Shown: one piece after another, positions 12,168 to 23,379 of the stretch
Layout of the letters: each line of letters opens with the position of its first letter
Numbering within the stretch: the stretch's first letter is position 1
Source: Dipetalonema caudispina
Lineage: Eukaryota > Nematoda > Chromadorea > Rhabditida > Onchocercidae
Assembly (NCBI GenBank): GCA_013365325.1
Contig: JABVXV010000013.1
Location: forward strand, 116,579 to 180,578
Direction: 5' to 3'
Length of the DNA stretch: 64,000 nt
Position numbers and translations under genes: made by a program
The notes under the pieces: model-generated
Seen by the model: the letters and a program-made list of their open reading frames with translations, nothing else
The model's database searches: none
What the model was told of the DNA's origin: nothing

Positions 12168-12240
12168 GGTCTTGTGGTGTAGTGGCTATCACGTCTGCTT
12201 CACACGCAGAAGGTCGCCGGTTCGAACCCGGCCAAGACCT
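12168..12240 (+). tRNA. tRNA-Val (anticodon CAC)
   Basis: A complete cloverleaf. Acceptor GGTCTTG (12168-12174) pairs fully with CAAGACC (12233-12239). The anticodon stem TCTGC/GCAGA encloses loop TTCACAC, giving CAC at positions 34-36. The T stem GCCGG/CCGGC encloses TTCGAAC. Internal promoters are an A box (TGGTGTAGTGG, 12175-12185) and a B box (GGTTCGAACCC, 12219-12229), and a TTTT terminator follows at about 12245. There is no intron. The discriminator base is T (12240), where valine tRNAs normally have A. CCA is not encoded. Confidence 0.96.
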
Positions 12241-15000
12241 ACATTGTTTTCTATAATCTGAATTTCACTACTTTTAAATTTAAACTTTCAACAATATGAC
12301 AAGGCTAATTGATTGATAATAAATAAACGAAACCGTTTTTATTTCCGTAATGTAATTCAACTGGTAAAATAAGCTTTAAATAAGTTAGCAGTAACGATAA
12401 CAAATATACATACTGTTGTTTGATTTTCCGGATATTAACCGTTTAGAAGAAAATACGTTCAGTTATAATATTGTACGGAAATATAATCTAACAATCATAT
12501 TAAATTATTTAATTGGAGGAATTGAATTTGTGTTTGAGAGTTAAAGTTATCATCTAATGAATGCATAAATTTTATGTTTTGTAAAAAGATACTATAAATT
12601 GTCATTGGCAGCATTATTTATTACTTTTTAAGCAAAAATTAATGGATAATAATTTCAAATAATTTTTATTTTATAAATTATCACACTCTAATTTGTACAA
12701 CATTTCTTCGGTTATTTTTCAGATACATCGAGAAAGTCAAAAATTTAACTCATCAAGAATGAATCATGAAATACTTACCGTAATACATTAAAGATTGTCA
12801 TTATGTTAAACTATTTAAAGAAATAATTCTGAATCTATTAAACAATCATCTATTACTCGTATAATTATATATTTCGATAGACAAAATGTACCGCTCAAGG
12901 ACATATAAATGATCTTACGGTGTATGATGATACATTCGTCGTAGTACCCGGAAAGAAACCGGTTTAACAACCTGCTCAAAGTATTCCAATTTTTTAATTC
13001 CATGGATACCGTAAGAAGGAAAAGAAAGTACCGCATCAACCAAATTTAATCAAAAAGATTCCAAGGTTATCTTTTTCGGAATCATCAGACTCTCATTTTA
13101 ATTAGCTTAGGAATTATTTAAAGAGGAAAAAAATAAAGAAGAAGAAAAAAAAAAAAAAAAAAAAAGGGAAAACATTAATTTGTTATGAATAGATAAAGTG
13201 GTATCATTTAAATGGGATATAGTTTTGTTTTAAAAAATAAGAAAGAAATTAATTAAATATAATTTTAATTTCAATGTTTTATTTTTCATTTTTACAATTT
13301 TACCACATTACCTTACGATGTTCGTTCGTTTCCGTAAATGTGCTTCATTTTCCGACTTAATTAAAAGTAAACTTTCAATTTATTGATTATATGTTTAATT
13401 ACTGCAGGAATTATCAAGTTGGCCTTGAATACATCCATTCATTTCTCATCAAAAGGCGGCATTGGATACCTATAAATTGTGAACCTTCAAAAATCCTTCC
13501 CTTAATAATAGTAACCTAAGTGGGATGATACATGAAAATGATGAGAAAAGACTGATCCCTTTCTTCTGTTGTTAATAATCATAGACCATACAGGTATATG
13601 TGTGGCAACAAAGCATATATCAACAAAAGATCCTCATGTGGATTTATCCAGTTAGAATAGAACAACCGGATGATCATTACTGCATCACTGTCGAATAATC
13701 ATACAATAGGATGGATACTGTTGGCAAATTAGAATGATACATTTGATAGCTATCTATAATCTATACCGCCTAAAATAATGCTATCCATTCATTCATCAGC
13801 TTATTATTAACATTTTTTTTTTTCTTTGCATCTTTAATTAGTGGTAGAAAAAGTTAAAAAATTTTAGAATCATTGTTTTATGATAATTATAACAATGAAA
13901 AATATTTATTTTATAATGAAAAATTTTGTTAAAATCTAACAAAAATTTTTAAAATTTAAAGTTTATTGATTAACTATATAAAATGTCATATTGTCGTATG
14001 TTTTTTTTTTTTCATTGTTTTTCTTTTATTTCTCCCAAAAGCATAATATTATTTCACTTATTCAATTTAATTGTCAAATAGTAAAGAAGTATGGCCAATT
14101 TATGAACATGCGCAAACTGGTACAGCTGGTCTAGAAGAAATATTATATAGTAAGCTTAAAGCATAAGCAACTGGCCATAACACCTGGCCATTTTTATAAT
14201 ATCCAATGTGAATTAAAGCTGCAAAAAAAAAAAAAAGAAGACGTTATCCTGGAAAAAAAAAAAAGAAAAAAAACAAGAAAACCCTTTTCTTCTAAATCTA
14301 ACCCAATTCAAATTGGGACACCTGCGTTAATTATAACACCCACAATTCATTGAAAGCCTCTTTTACAACAGATATATAGTGCCGAAACAGGAAAAAAGAA
14401 GAGCAGCTGATTTAATATCATATGATACTTTTATTTCCATTCAATTACATATTGTATATAGATGAATTACAGGTAAGAAGAATGAAAAATACAGTTTAGC
14501 TATTTAGCTTCCTTGTTTTTTTTTTCTTCTTCTTCTTCTTTATTTTATAATTTAATGGAAAAAAATTTTTGAATTTTTGGAAAATTTATAAATTTCGTTG
14601 AAAAAAATTGAAATGAGAGTGATATTAAATAAGAAAGATGTAATGATATGTATGATATAATCTTCTAGTTAGTATTGCAAAAAAAAAAAAAAAAGTCCGT
14701 AAAATTTGTGATAAATTTACCTATCATATTTATTAGTAGAAATATAAATGTTGAGATCAATTAATTAATTAATATAGAATTGATTAGATATTTTATTGAG
14801 TAAGGTATAAGAAATAATGAAATAGTTGATATTAAGATATTACAATCTAATTTAGCGAATCAATTGGTCAATGCAATTTTCCCATTTAAACTATACCTGA
14901 GCAAGTTTAATTTCAAATTTATACCTAAATTATTTTACTGATTTATGTAAATAATGTATCAATAGTAAATTCATACATTTAATGTTATCTTCTTTTTATT

Positions 15001-15035
<35 letters not shown>

Positions 15036-17718
15036 ATATATAATAAGTTGTAGTCGAAGTAGTAAATTGACGTATAAGTTGTAAGTTGAAAGAGAAATAA
15101 AATGAAAACGTTAGCTATTTGATGGAGTTATTTCAAAATTAAGCATCAATGATAAGCTTCTCATTTAATTCGTTGTATATATGCAAGAATTATTTGGGAA
15201 TTCTTTGGGGAAATATTTGGTCATTGATAATATTTAGGCCAATAAAATCAATTCTAAATGTTTGACTTATTAAGAAACGAAGTGTATACTTTTGCATATA
15301 CATCTGGAATGGAATATTTGTTGGATTGAGCAGATGATAAGCAGACCCTAAAGCTGTATATATCCTTGTGTCGTTATTGGAAGACTAACAGCTGCACAAT
15401 GTAGGCCAGAAGCTACTGCTGTTATCCATCTGGCGTACACTTCTTGGCCTTAATATATTTGCTGCACATATTTTAATTAGAAAATGGAAATATCTCAGAT
15501 TTATTATTTAATTCATATTATATTATTAGTTTCAAATATTTCAATTTTTATTAGAAATTTTTCCACTGTAAAAAAAATTGGGCCAATTTTTATTTTTGAT
15601 AGTATTTGATTAATAATATTATTGCAAAGATTGATTGTATGTTTGAGTTCAATTGAATTGAAATGAGTTAAGTCGGTAGAACCAAAAGGTTGTAGGTACC
15701 ATCTGGATGAGTACTTCTAATGCTGACCTAGAATATTCAGGTGTTCATCTCATAGTAAAGAGACAGGGAAAAGGATGGAGAGAAAGAGAGAGAGAGAGAG
15801 AAAGAGGGAGAGATGAAGAGAGAAAATTTGGTCTAGCAAGAACAAACAAACATCAAAGTACATATACCGATCATCATTTTGTTCATCAACAAGTACTTCA
15901 AATCACTGCAATAATTTACCATCCAAGGGATCGTGTCTTAAATTTGCATGAAGAATTGCATGTTATGCATGTTTGCATTATGCCATCGAATTGCAGCAAA
16001 TGCTATCCTTAAACTTAAAAAGTGCTTAAGATATTGATAGTTTACTTGTGGTTATTACTATTATTTACTCAACCATTTTGCAAAAAAAACAAATAGACAA
16101 TTATTCATCAATAGAATAACAATTTGCAATTCTTACGCAATAATTCTACAAAAAAAATATTTCTATGCTAACATTGAGGTAAAAAATTGAAAAGTTTTAG
16201 TTTCAGTTTGATTATATTTTTAAAATGTAACTTCAAATTTGGTAACAATTAAACCACAATTACTAATTATTCAAATACAATTGTTTCTTATAGGATAAAG
16301 ATTGCATTAATAAATTTATAATCATTGAAATTCATTTAAATTTAATTTTTGATATTTTATCAGAAATTATTTTATCCAACCATCAAAAGTGTTATTATTT
16401 CCATTAGTAAGTAAATATTGCAATAAATTAGTTACCCGATTACAGCTATGCTAATACTGTTGTAGTATTATAATAATAATAAGTTCTGCAGGTGTTGCAT
16501 GCTTATGTCTATTAGTGCTTCTGCTTGTCAGCTGCGCATACCTTTACATTTGATGATAGGTACAAATGACCTCGTGCTTCTTTCTATATCATTGACCTTC
16601 GCCAATACTTACTAACCATTTCTCTATTTTAACCCCGTAATAACTTCATGCTAGGAATTTGCCCAATATATGAATTTGAAGTTTTTAAACTTGAATTCAT
16701 TTTAATTCTGATTAAGTCTCATTTAACATGTTTTTATTTAAAAGTTTTTAATTTTATTAATTCGATTTTTTTTCTTTTTAAATTATTATTTCAATCAGTA
16801 CTATCATTTCAAAGCTTCATTAATTGTAATAAATTTTTTTTTCTTTTTTTTTTTTTTTTTTAGGGATTTAGTTTAATTTTACGCTTATATTATTCATATT
16901 TTATTTCAACCATAATTTTATTTCCATAAATTTTTTTTTTTTCATAAAATGATTCTTTTATAATGAATTTTTAACTAAAAAAATTCGAAATATTTATCAA
17001 AAAAGAAAAAAAAAATTACATTTCAATTTCAATTTTTAATTGTTACACTTTTATTTGGTGAAAAATTTCAACACTTTCCATGTTTAAAATGTATTTGGGT
17101 GTGGTTAGAATGAAAAATGAAAGGAGTAGAAAAAGAGGTCGAAATAAGAAAGAGAAGGAGGAGTGGTCATTGCAATTCACAAGTGTCCGTTACAGGAGGA
17201 CAAAAGCACACCGTAAGAATTGATGTGTGATAGTTTCTCCTAATTTGGTTTCAGGAAAAAATAATCCGGCATGTTTAAATGATCCGATCAATTCGTTTAA
17301 AATCTTTTTTTTTTTTTTTTTCCCATTGATTTCGTTAATTGAGAATGGATATGAAATTTGGTTAACAATAAAACATTTTTCACATTATTAATTAAATTAT
17401 TCACATTAAGCACCTTTTTTTTTTTATCTCATTACCGTTAGGTGACATTTTCGGTAAGATCTTATGATTGTAAAGTTATTTCAACAAATTGGTCGAATGC
17501 ATGTCATTTAAATTTGTTAAAATTTCACCATCTGTCCAGAATTTTAATATTCTTTTCAATTGCTTTCATCATGTTGAAAATATTAAAAGTGATGTTTGGT
17601 TAGTGAATTGAATTTTATAATTACTATATTCCAACTCTTTCCTATCGATACCTGTAAATTTAATGAATATTCTTGGAAAAAAAAAATGAAAAGTTAAAAT
17701 TATTTTCAGATATTTAGC
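12241..17718. other. Gene-free intergenic DNA between the tRNA and HLH copy 2
   Basis: AT-rich with a T33 tract (15002-15034), several A/T tracts, and a GA-rich block near 15780-15815 that creates an Arg/Glu-repeat open frame with no other support. E-boxes CACCTG/CAGCTG/CAGGTG occur near 14125, 14185, 14320, 14405, 15390, 16490 and 16530. I see no exon until 17719. Confidence 0.65.
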
Positions 17719-18498
17719 ATGTCTTTATTATCCTCATTTCAATCATCAACAGAAGCAATATCTACGACATCTTCAACAGTATCACCATCTACATCAGCAA
17801 TATCATCGGAATTTTCCACTCCAACGCAATCATCCAAATGCAAACTCTCAGAATTTTACGAAGTACCATTACAAGGCGGTCGCATAAGTAAAATAGCATG
17901 CAAACGACGTGAACATAAGCGTACAATTGCTAAATTACGCCGCATGTTACCGCATGAACGAAATGTGGTGGAATGCTCAGAGCTTGAGCTTATCAATCAT
18001 ATCATGGATTATATCATTTCTCTTCAGGTTCAATCATAAATTTTAATTTAATTCAACTAACTCAAATTAGTTAGAACTAATCGCTTAACTATAAATTAAG
18101 GAACAAAACTAAACTGAACTGAGATATGGAAAGGTAATATATAAAATATCTAGAAGTTTTGGTAATTTAAATTTTCCTTAAATTTGTATCTCTCATCCGC
18201 TTAATAAACTTATGTTATTTCCTCTAAATATTAAATTCAATTTCATTTATTTTAATTCAGATTTGATTTGAGCTTAATAAGACCAATATATATATAAATT
18301 AAATTTTGTTATTTCATTCAAAAGTATTAATTGGATCATAATAAATTTTAGGAAATGTTACGATCACAAGAAAATATAACTGACGAGAATCATTCATCAA
18401 CCATTGATATTGCTAATTTGAATAGAGCACTGTCACGATTTCATTTATGTACCAATAAACGACGATCTTTAAGGCCTAGCAAACAACTATGCACATAG
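17719..18498 (+). CDS. Id/extramacrochaetae-like HLH protein, copy 2
   Basis: Two exons, 17719-18027 and 18352-18498, with a phase-0 intron, give 151 aa. The N-terminus (1-40) is Ser/Thr-rich. The HLH occupies about residues 64-103; helix 2, LELINHIMDYIISLQ, parallels copy 1. Residues before helix 1 are basic (CKRREHKR) but do not form the Asn-Glu-Arg E-box-reading pattern, so a dominant-negative HLH role is likelier than DNA binding. The intron falls directly after the Leu-Gln ending helix 2, exactly as in copy 1, which argues for gene duplication. The 48-aa tail is basic at its end and lacks copy 1's acidic run. Beyond the HLH the two proteins have diverged almost completely. An unusual bHLH that has lost its basic region remains a possible alternative. 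Confidence 0.84.
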
Positions 18499-19291
18499 AA
18501 GTGCCATTTTACATCTTAATAATTGAAATATAATTATAATTCGAATTTTTTTTTACCGAAATTTTTCAACTTTGATCAGCATTCTAATGCAAATCTATCA
18601 GATTTAAATTTAGCGCTATAAATTACCGCATTACTTATTATTCTGTGCTGTTGATTTATTCGTAACTGTGTTAAAGTTCAATTGCTGAAAATGTTCGAAA
18701 TTTTAAGTTATGTGAATTGTTTATTTTGACGATAAAGAAATTTTTATCGCTATTTTGTCTCAACATTTTTATGACGAAAAATTCAACTCTAATTGATTTA
18801 TTTATTTAAAGGTTGGCAAATTTCGACTCAAATCAATTCTAAACAAATTGAAATTCGTAGGGAAAAAAAAAACCAAAAATATAGCAGACTAAAAATGATG
18901 TAAAATTTTCACTAAATTTATTTTAATTTAACCTAAATTATTTGAATACAATTAAATTTAAATTAATTTAACTCATGCCATCTCTTTTGTATGCATGCAT
19001 ATTGTTATTTTGCAACTTTTTAATTGATGCTAATTAGCAAATATAGTAATGAATGAAACGATAACAGAATGAAAATACTTACTATTTAAAGTAAATATTA
19101 AGTTATATTTTTTTTTTTCTCGTAAAATTTCAATAAATTTTAATCTTTATAAAATTTTTTTTTTTCTTTTTTTCTGGAAAAAGAATAATATTAATAATGT
19201 AAAAAAAATTTTTTTTTGTTAGAATTTTAAGACAAAATGATGATGTTGACATATGGTGTAATGTGCAACAGTTACTCTACTCAATTATTTC

Positions 19292-19310
19292 CAGGTGCAG
19301 TGCACAGGTG
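19292..19310. promoter_or_regulatory. Direct E-box pair, 13-bp spacing
   Basis: CAGGTG at 19292-19297 and 19305-19310, separated by CAGTGCA, 0.8 kb downstream of the second HLH gene. Binding is inferred from motif identity only. Confidence 0.4.
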
Positions 19311-19458
19311 TGTCCTCATACTTCATTGCCCCATTACGACAAGTTTTATTTACATCCCGTAAATTTCCAATAATCCATAACATTCATTCATTGTATTGCA
19401 TGAAACATTCCATTAATATGTTGCAATTTTTTTTTTTTTTTTTTTTTTTGAAGTACTA

Positions 19459-19476
19459 CACCTGATACTACACCTG
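19459..19476. promoter_or_regulatory. Direct E-box pair, 12-bp spacing
   Basis: CACCTG at 19459-19464 and 19471-19476, 150 bp beyond the preceding E-box pair, so four CAGGTG-type sites fall within 185 bp. A T tract separates the two pairs. Confidence 0.4.
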
Positions 19477-21299
19477 GTTATAGAATAAGTATATTTGAGA
19501 TATTTATCCTTGTTTCATCCATTAATTTTGTATTGGATAATTAACAGTAATTAATATGTAAGCTATATAGTTGACATAATATTTTAAATAATTTATTGAT
19601 ATTTGAATATTTTTTATTACATTTACTCATATTTTAAATAATATTCTCATTTTATAATATTATTGAAAAATTTTTAAAAATACTCTAGTTTGAAATCATG
19701 GAATAATTGAAAATTTTAAAACCAGTTGTACTAAAAATTAAGATATTACAAAATCAACAATGATTATTTTAAACAAACAAAAAAAAAAAAACAACTACAA
19801 CATGCCAGCTGAAGATGAATTGAGGAAAATTTCAATAACGTTGTAAATGTTTGCAGAAGAATGAGACAAAAATCAGTAAATACTTTAGAAAAAAAAAAAA
19901 AAAAAGATAATAAGAGGTTTTGTAAGATTATTGTTAAAAAATAATTTAGAATTTTCGGCAAATTCCTAAGAATTTTATGAAAATTACAAAAATGCTTGGA
20001 TGTTTTTTGATTTATTTCCATACATTGAAATACAACAAAGCTTATTTAAAAATAATGAAGTTTTTTATGTTTTCAACAAAATTTTCAACTCCAAAAATGT
20101 TAATTTGCACATTTTGTTAATGCTAATAAAAATTATATTTATTTCATCAGAAAATAGCAAAAAGTTTACACGTTTTTTTTTTTTTCTAACAAAATTTCAT
20201 TTTGTTATGCAAATATCCAACAGTAATTTTGTAATTCTGTGTGAAGATTATAAAGTTCAAAGGATTCAATTGAACTTTTTCATTGACTTCTTTAAGATTT
20301 CTTATAATTTATATCTCTCGTTAATTTTATTGAAATTTAATTGTAAATTTAACAATAACAAGAAATATGTTTTATGAGAGGAAGAATATCCATAAATGTA
20401 CAATGTGCGCAAGACGATACAAGGCAATATAAGGAACAAATAGTCATAAAAGAGGGGTCATCAAATAATTTGCGGTCTTTTTGAAAAGCGGAAGAAGAGG
20501 TTCAGTTTTATCGTATATCGATGTCCACCTATTGTCCATTAGTTGTCCACTTCCTGAATAATTACCATGGTCAAATAATCGTGAACACAAAGACTAAATG
20601 AAATGTTCGATTTTTTTTTTTTTTTTTGCATGAAATGGTTTTTGCGGTATCTTTGTTAGAAGATACTAACTTGATTGGTGGCGGTGTTGCAGTTAATTTA
20701 GAATGTGATCGTTTAACATTTATTCAATGATCAAATTGTCTGAAATTAATTAACAATGCCGAATGAGCAACAATGATGTTTGATTCTTTTTTAGATAAAA
20801 TATTATTGAAAATTTTGTTCGAAGAAGATATAATGTATTTAATTTTGAATAAACTTTTCCTATTTAGTAAATTTCAATTCACAATTCGACATTACTTACA
20901 GCTTTATTGTATGTATAAATTTGCGCAACATTCTTAAATTAAAATTAACATTTTCAAGCAAAGCAAAATAATAGTTTTAACAATGATTCCAATAACATCG
21001 AAAAAATTGTTTGAAATATTTCTTCTAAAAATATTTTCAAATTTTTGTTTAAGCACATTCTATAAATGATAATGATAACTAAGGGAAAATATTGTCCAAC
21101 AGCAATTTTTTTATCAATATTTGATTACTGCAAAACAAAAAAAAAAAAAGAAGAAAATCAACAGATCGATTGATAATACATTGAACATGCACTAACAGAA
21201 GCTATTATTTTTAAAATTTCATACTATCTTCATATAAATCATCAATGATTGCTTACATATTGACCAAATATCTGGTCAGTCTGTCCGAGTATTTCATGA

Positions 21300-21600
21300 A
21301 GTAATTAGCATAAATGTCATTGATTAGCTCATTAATGCTTGCTTCAGTTCACATGATGGATGTTTTGTTGATGTATAAGTGGAAGATGGAAGAAAGGAAA
21401 GTGGATTTGAATGATGCAACGAAACATTGCATTATCCCCGGAATGAGTGCAGTCATCAGGAAGTGCTGTTCCCGAGCAGCGGGTGGTCTCATTTCCACCA
21501 GAAGCTATCAGAACTCTACCATTCAATTTCATGCTAGATGCCCCGAGAACACATGGAACAACCAGATGCTACTGTGTTAGCATCAACCATAATCCATATT
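21300..21600. other. GC-richer island, unknown function
   Basis: About 300 bp of balanced composition containing CATTATCCCCGGAATGAG, TGTTCCCGAGCAGCGGG and ATGCCCCGAGAACACATGG. Three overlapping frames of 62-88 codons are open on both strands and none resembles a protein family. Candidate enhancer of the HLH locus, or a short lineage-specific exon that I cannot confirm. Confidence 0.35.
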
Positions 21601-23270
21601 ATATTCATTTTAATTTCCATCACCTTCATTATCATCCATCATTATCATCATTTGTGATCAGATATCATTTACTTTCAATCTCGAAATTTAATTTATGCTA
21701 ATTTTTGCATCATCATATTAGAAGATCAAATCTAAATTGGAAGCAAAAAAATTTGATATCCATTAGTTTTCTATGATAAGATATATAATTTTGATAATTG
21801 ATGTCGTAAATGTTTAAAGTTAATATAATTAATTGCATACAATTAATGAACGAAAGTTTTGGAAAATTTCTATACAAACTTTAAATTGCAATTAAAATTC
21901 AGAGTTTAAATCAAATTCAACATCCATCAAATTATTTCTAATTTTCAACTTAAATTAATTTAGATCGAAAAGTTTATTAATAACTTTATTTGAAATTTAA
22001 AAATATTCAAACAGGACGATTATTTTTCGCTAAAAGTTCGAAACTTAATATCACTATCATTGGCATTGCAATTATAGTATGAAATTTACATAGCATCCTT
22101 TTTTCATATACTTGAATAGTTTTAATCAATTAAAACAATTCAAATATTTTAAGTATTTATCCTTATATTTTATATATTTAATGAATAAAAAAAAACGGAA
22201 AAAATTAGGAAATGTCCTAAATTGATGAATACATTAATAAATTGATTTACATATAATAATCATATTTATAAAAAACAATTTCATTTCTCAAAAAAAAAAA
22301 AAAAAAAAAAAAAGCTATTATTATCTTTGGGTCATCGGAAAATGATAGTTTAAGGAGAATCGTAAATCATTCGATCTGTCATATATTATATACCAAAGTC
22401 AATGACAAAATATGATGTTCATGAAAGTGATTCATAGTATCTTTATTACTTTTCCCAGAAGCGCAAAAAGTACTGAAACAATAATATCATATGGAATATT
22501 TCGGAAAGCTATGAATTTTCAGTCGTATTAATTTTTTAATTAATTAATTATTTATATATTGAAAGCTTAGCACATAGAATGAGCCAATTTGGTAGTTTAA
22601 AAATGAGTTTTTTGTCTTTCAAACTTTCAAATTTGTTCAAAATTTACTACTTGAAACCGATTGATAGTTCAGTACATTTACTCAATACTTTACTTTTGCA
22701 ACTACTTTTTTGGTGTGATTTTGGAATTAATTTCACTCTCTTTCTCCAATGATTTTTTCTACTTGAATTTCATAATATTAATACTTTCAGATTAAACAAA
22801 AGTTTGATCATCTAAATAAGCTTGAATAAAGTGCAGAAAATAAATATTTGTAAGATGTTGAGGATAAGTAAGTATTCAAATACAACCGTAATACTTCTTC
22901 ATTGGCCTTCAACATTAAGCTATGAAATAGTAAAAGTGATGAAGGGGGCACGACCTCATCGTAAAATGTCTACGATAAATCTTCCAGCAAACAAATAGTG
23001 AGCACATAAGATATAATACATATATATATATACACACACACACCTGTGCAGCTGCGCATTATCGTGATGGGAAATCAACGGTGTTGCACTTGACTTCAAC
23101 CTCAAATTTGCATATCATTCCGTAAAATGTGCATGGGAAAATAGTTTTAACAATTGTTGTATGACAAAGATCAATATCAGTAGTGTGAGAAACATGAATC
23201 ATTCATACAATTCATTTCGAAATTTACTTTAGTATGCAAATATTTCACTTTGAACCGCCTTTTTTTTTTA

Positions 23271-23379
23271 TGATCATATGATCATTAAATCGCAAGCACT
23301 GTTCTTGCTTATAATCATTGAATCGCAAGCGCTGTTCTTGCTTATGATCATTAAATCGCAAGCACTGTTCTTGCTTATA
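23271..23379. repeat. 33-bp tandem repeat with hairpin in each unit
   Basis: Three units of exactly 33 bp (23281-23313, 23314-23346, 23347-23379), each ATCATT(A/G)AATCGCAAGC followed by (A/G)CTGTTCTTGCTTAT. Within each unit GCAAG and CTTGC form a 5-bp stem around a 7-nt loop. The array starts at a 14-bp palindrome, TGATCATATGATCA (23271-23284). Copies 1 and 3 are identical except perhaps at the last base. Confidence 0.92.

Noticed and set aside
15707..16012. 101-codon plus-strand frame with Arg/Glu repeats
   Set aside because: The repeat part is a GA microsatellite; the rest has no splice context or domain.
20000..20377. 125-codon plus-strand frame
   Set aside because: Phe/Asn/Lys/Ile-rich peptide typical of AT-rich non-coding DNA, with homopolymer phenylalanine from a T tract and no recognisable domain.
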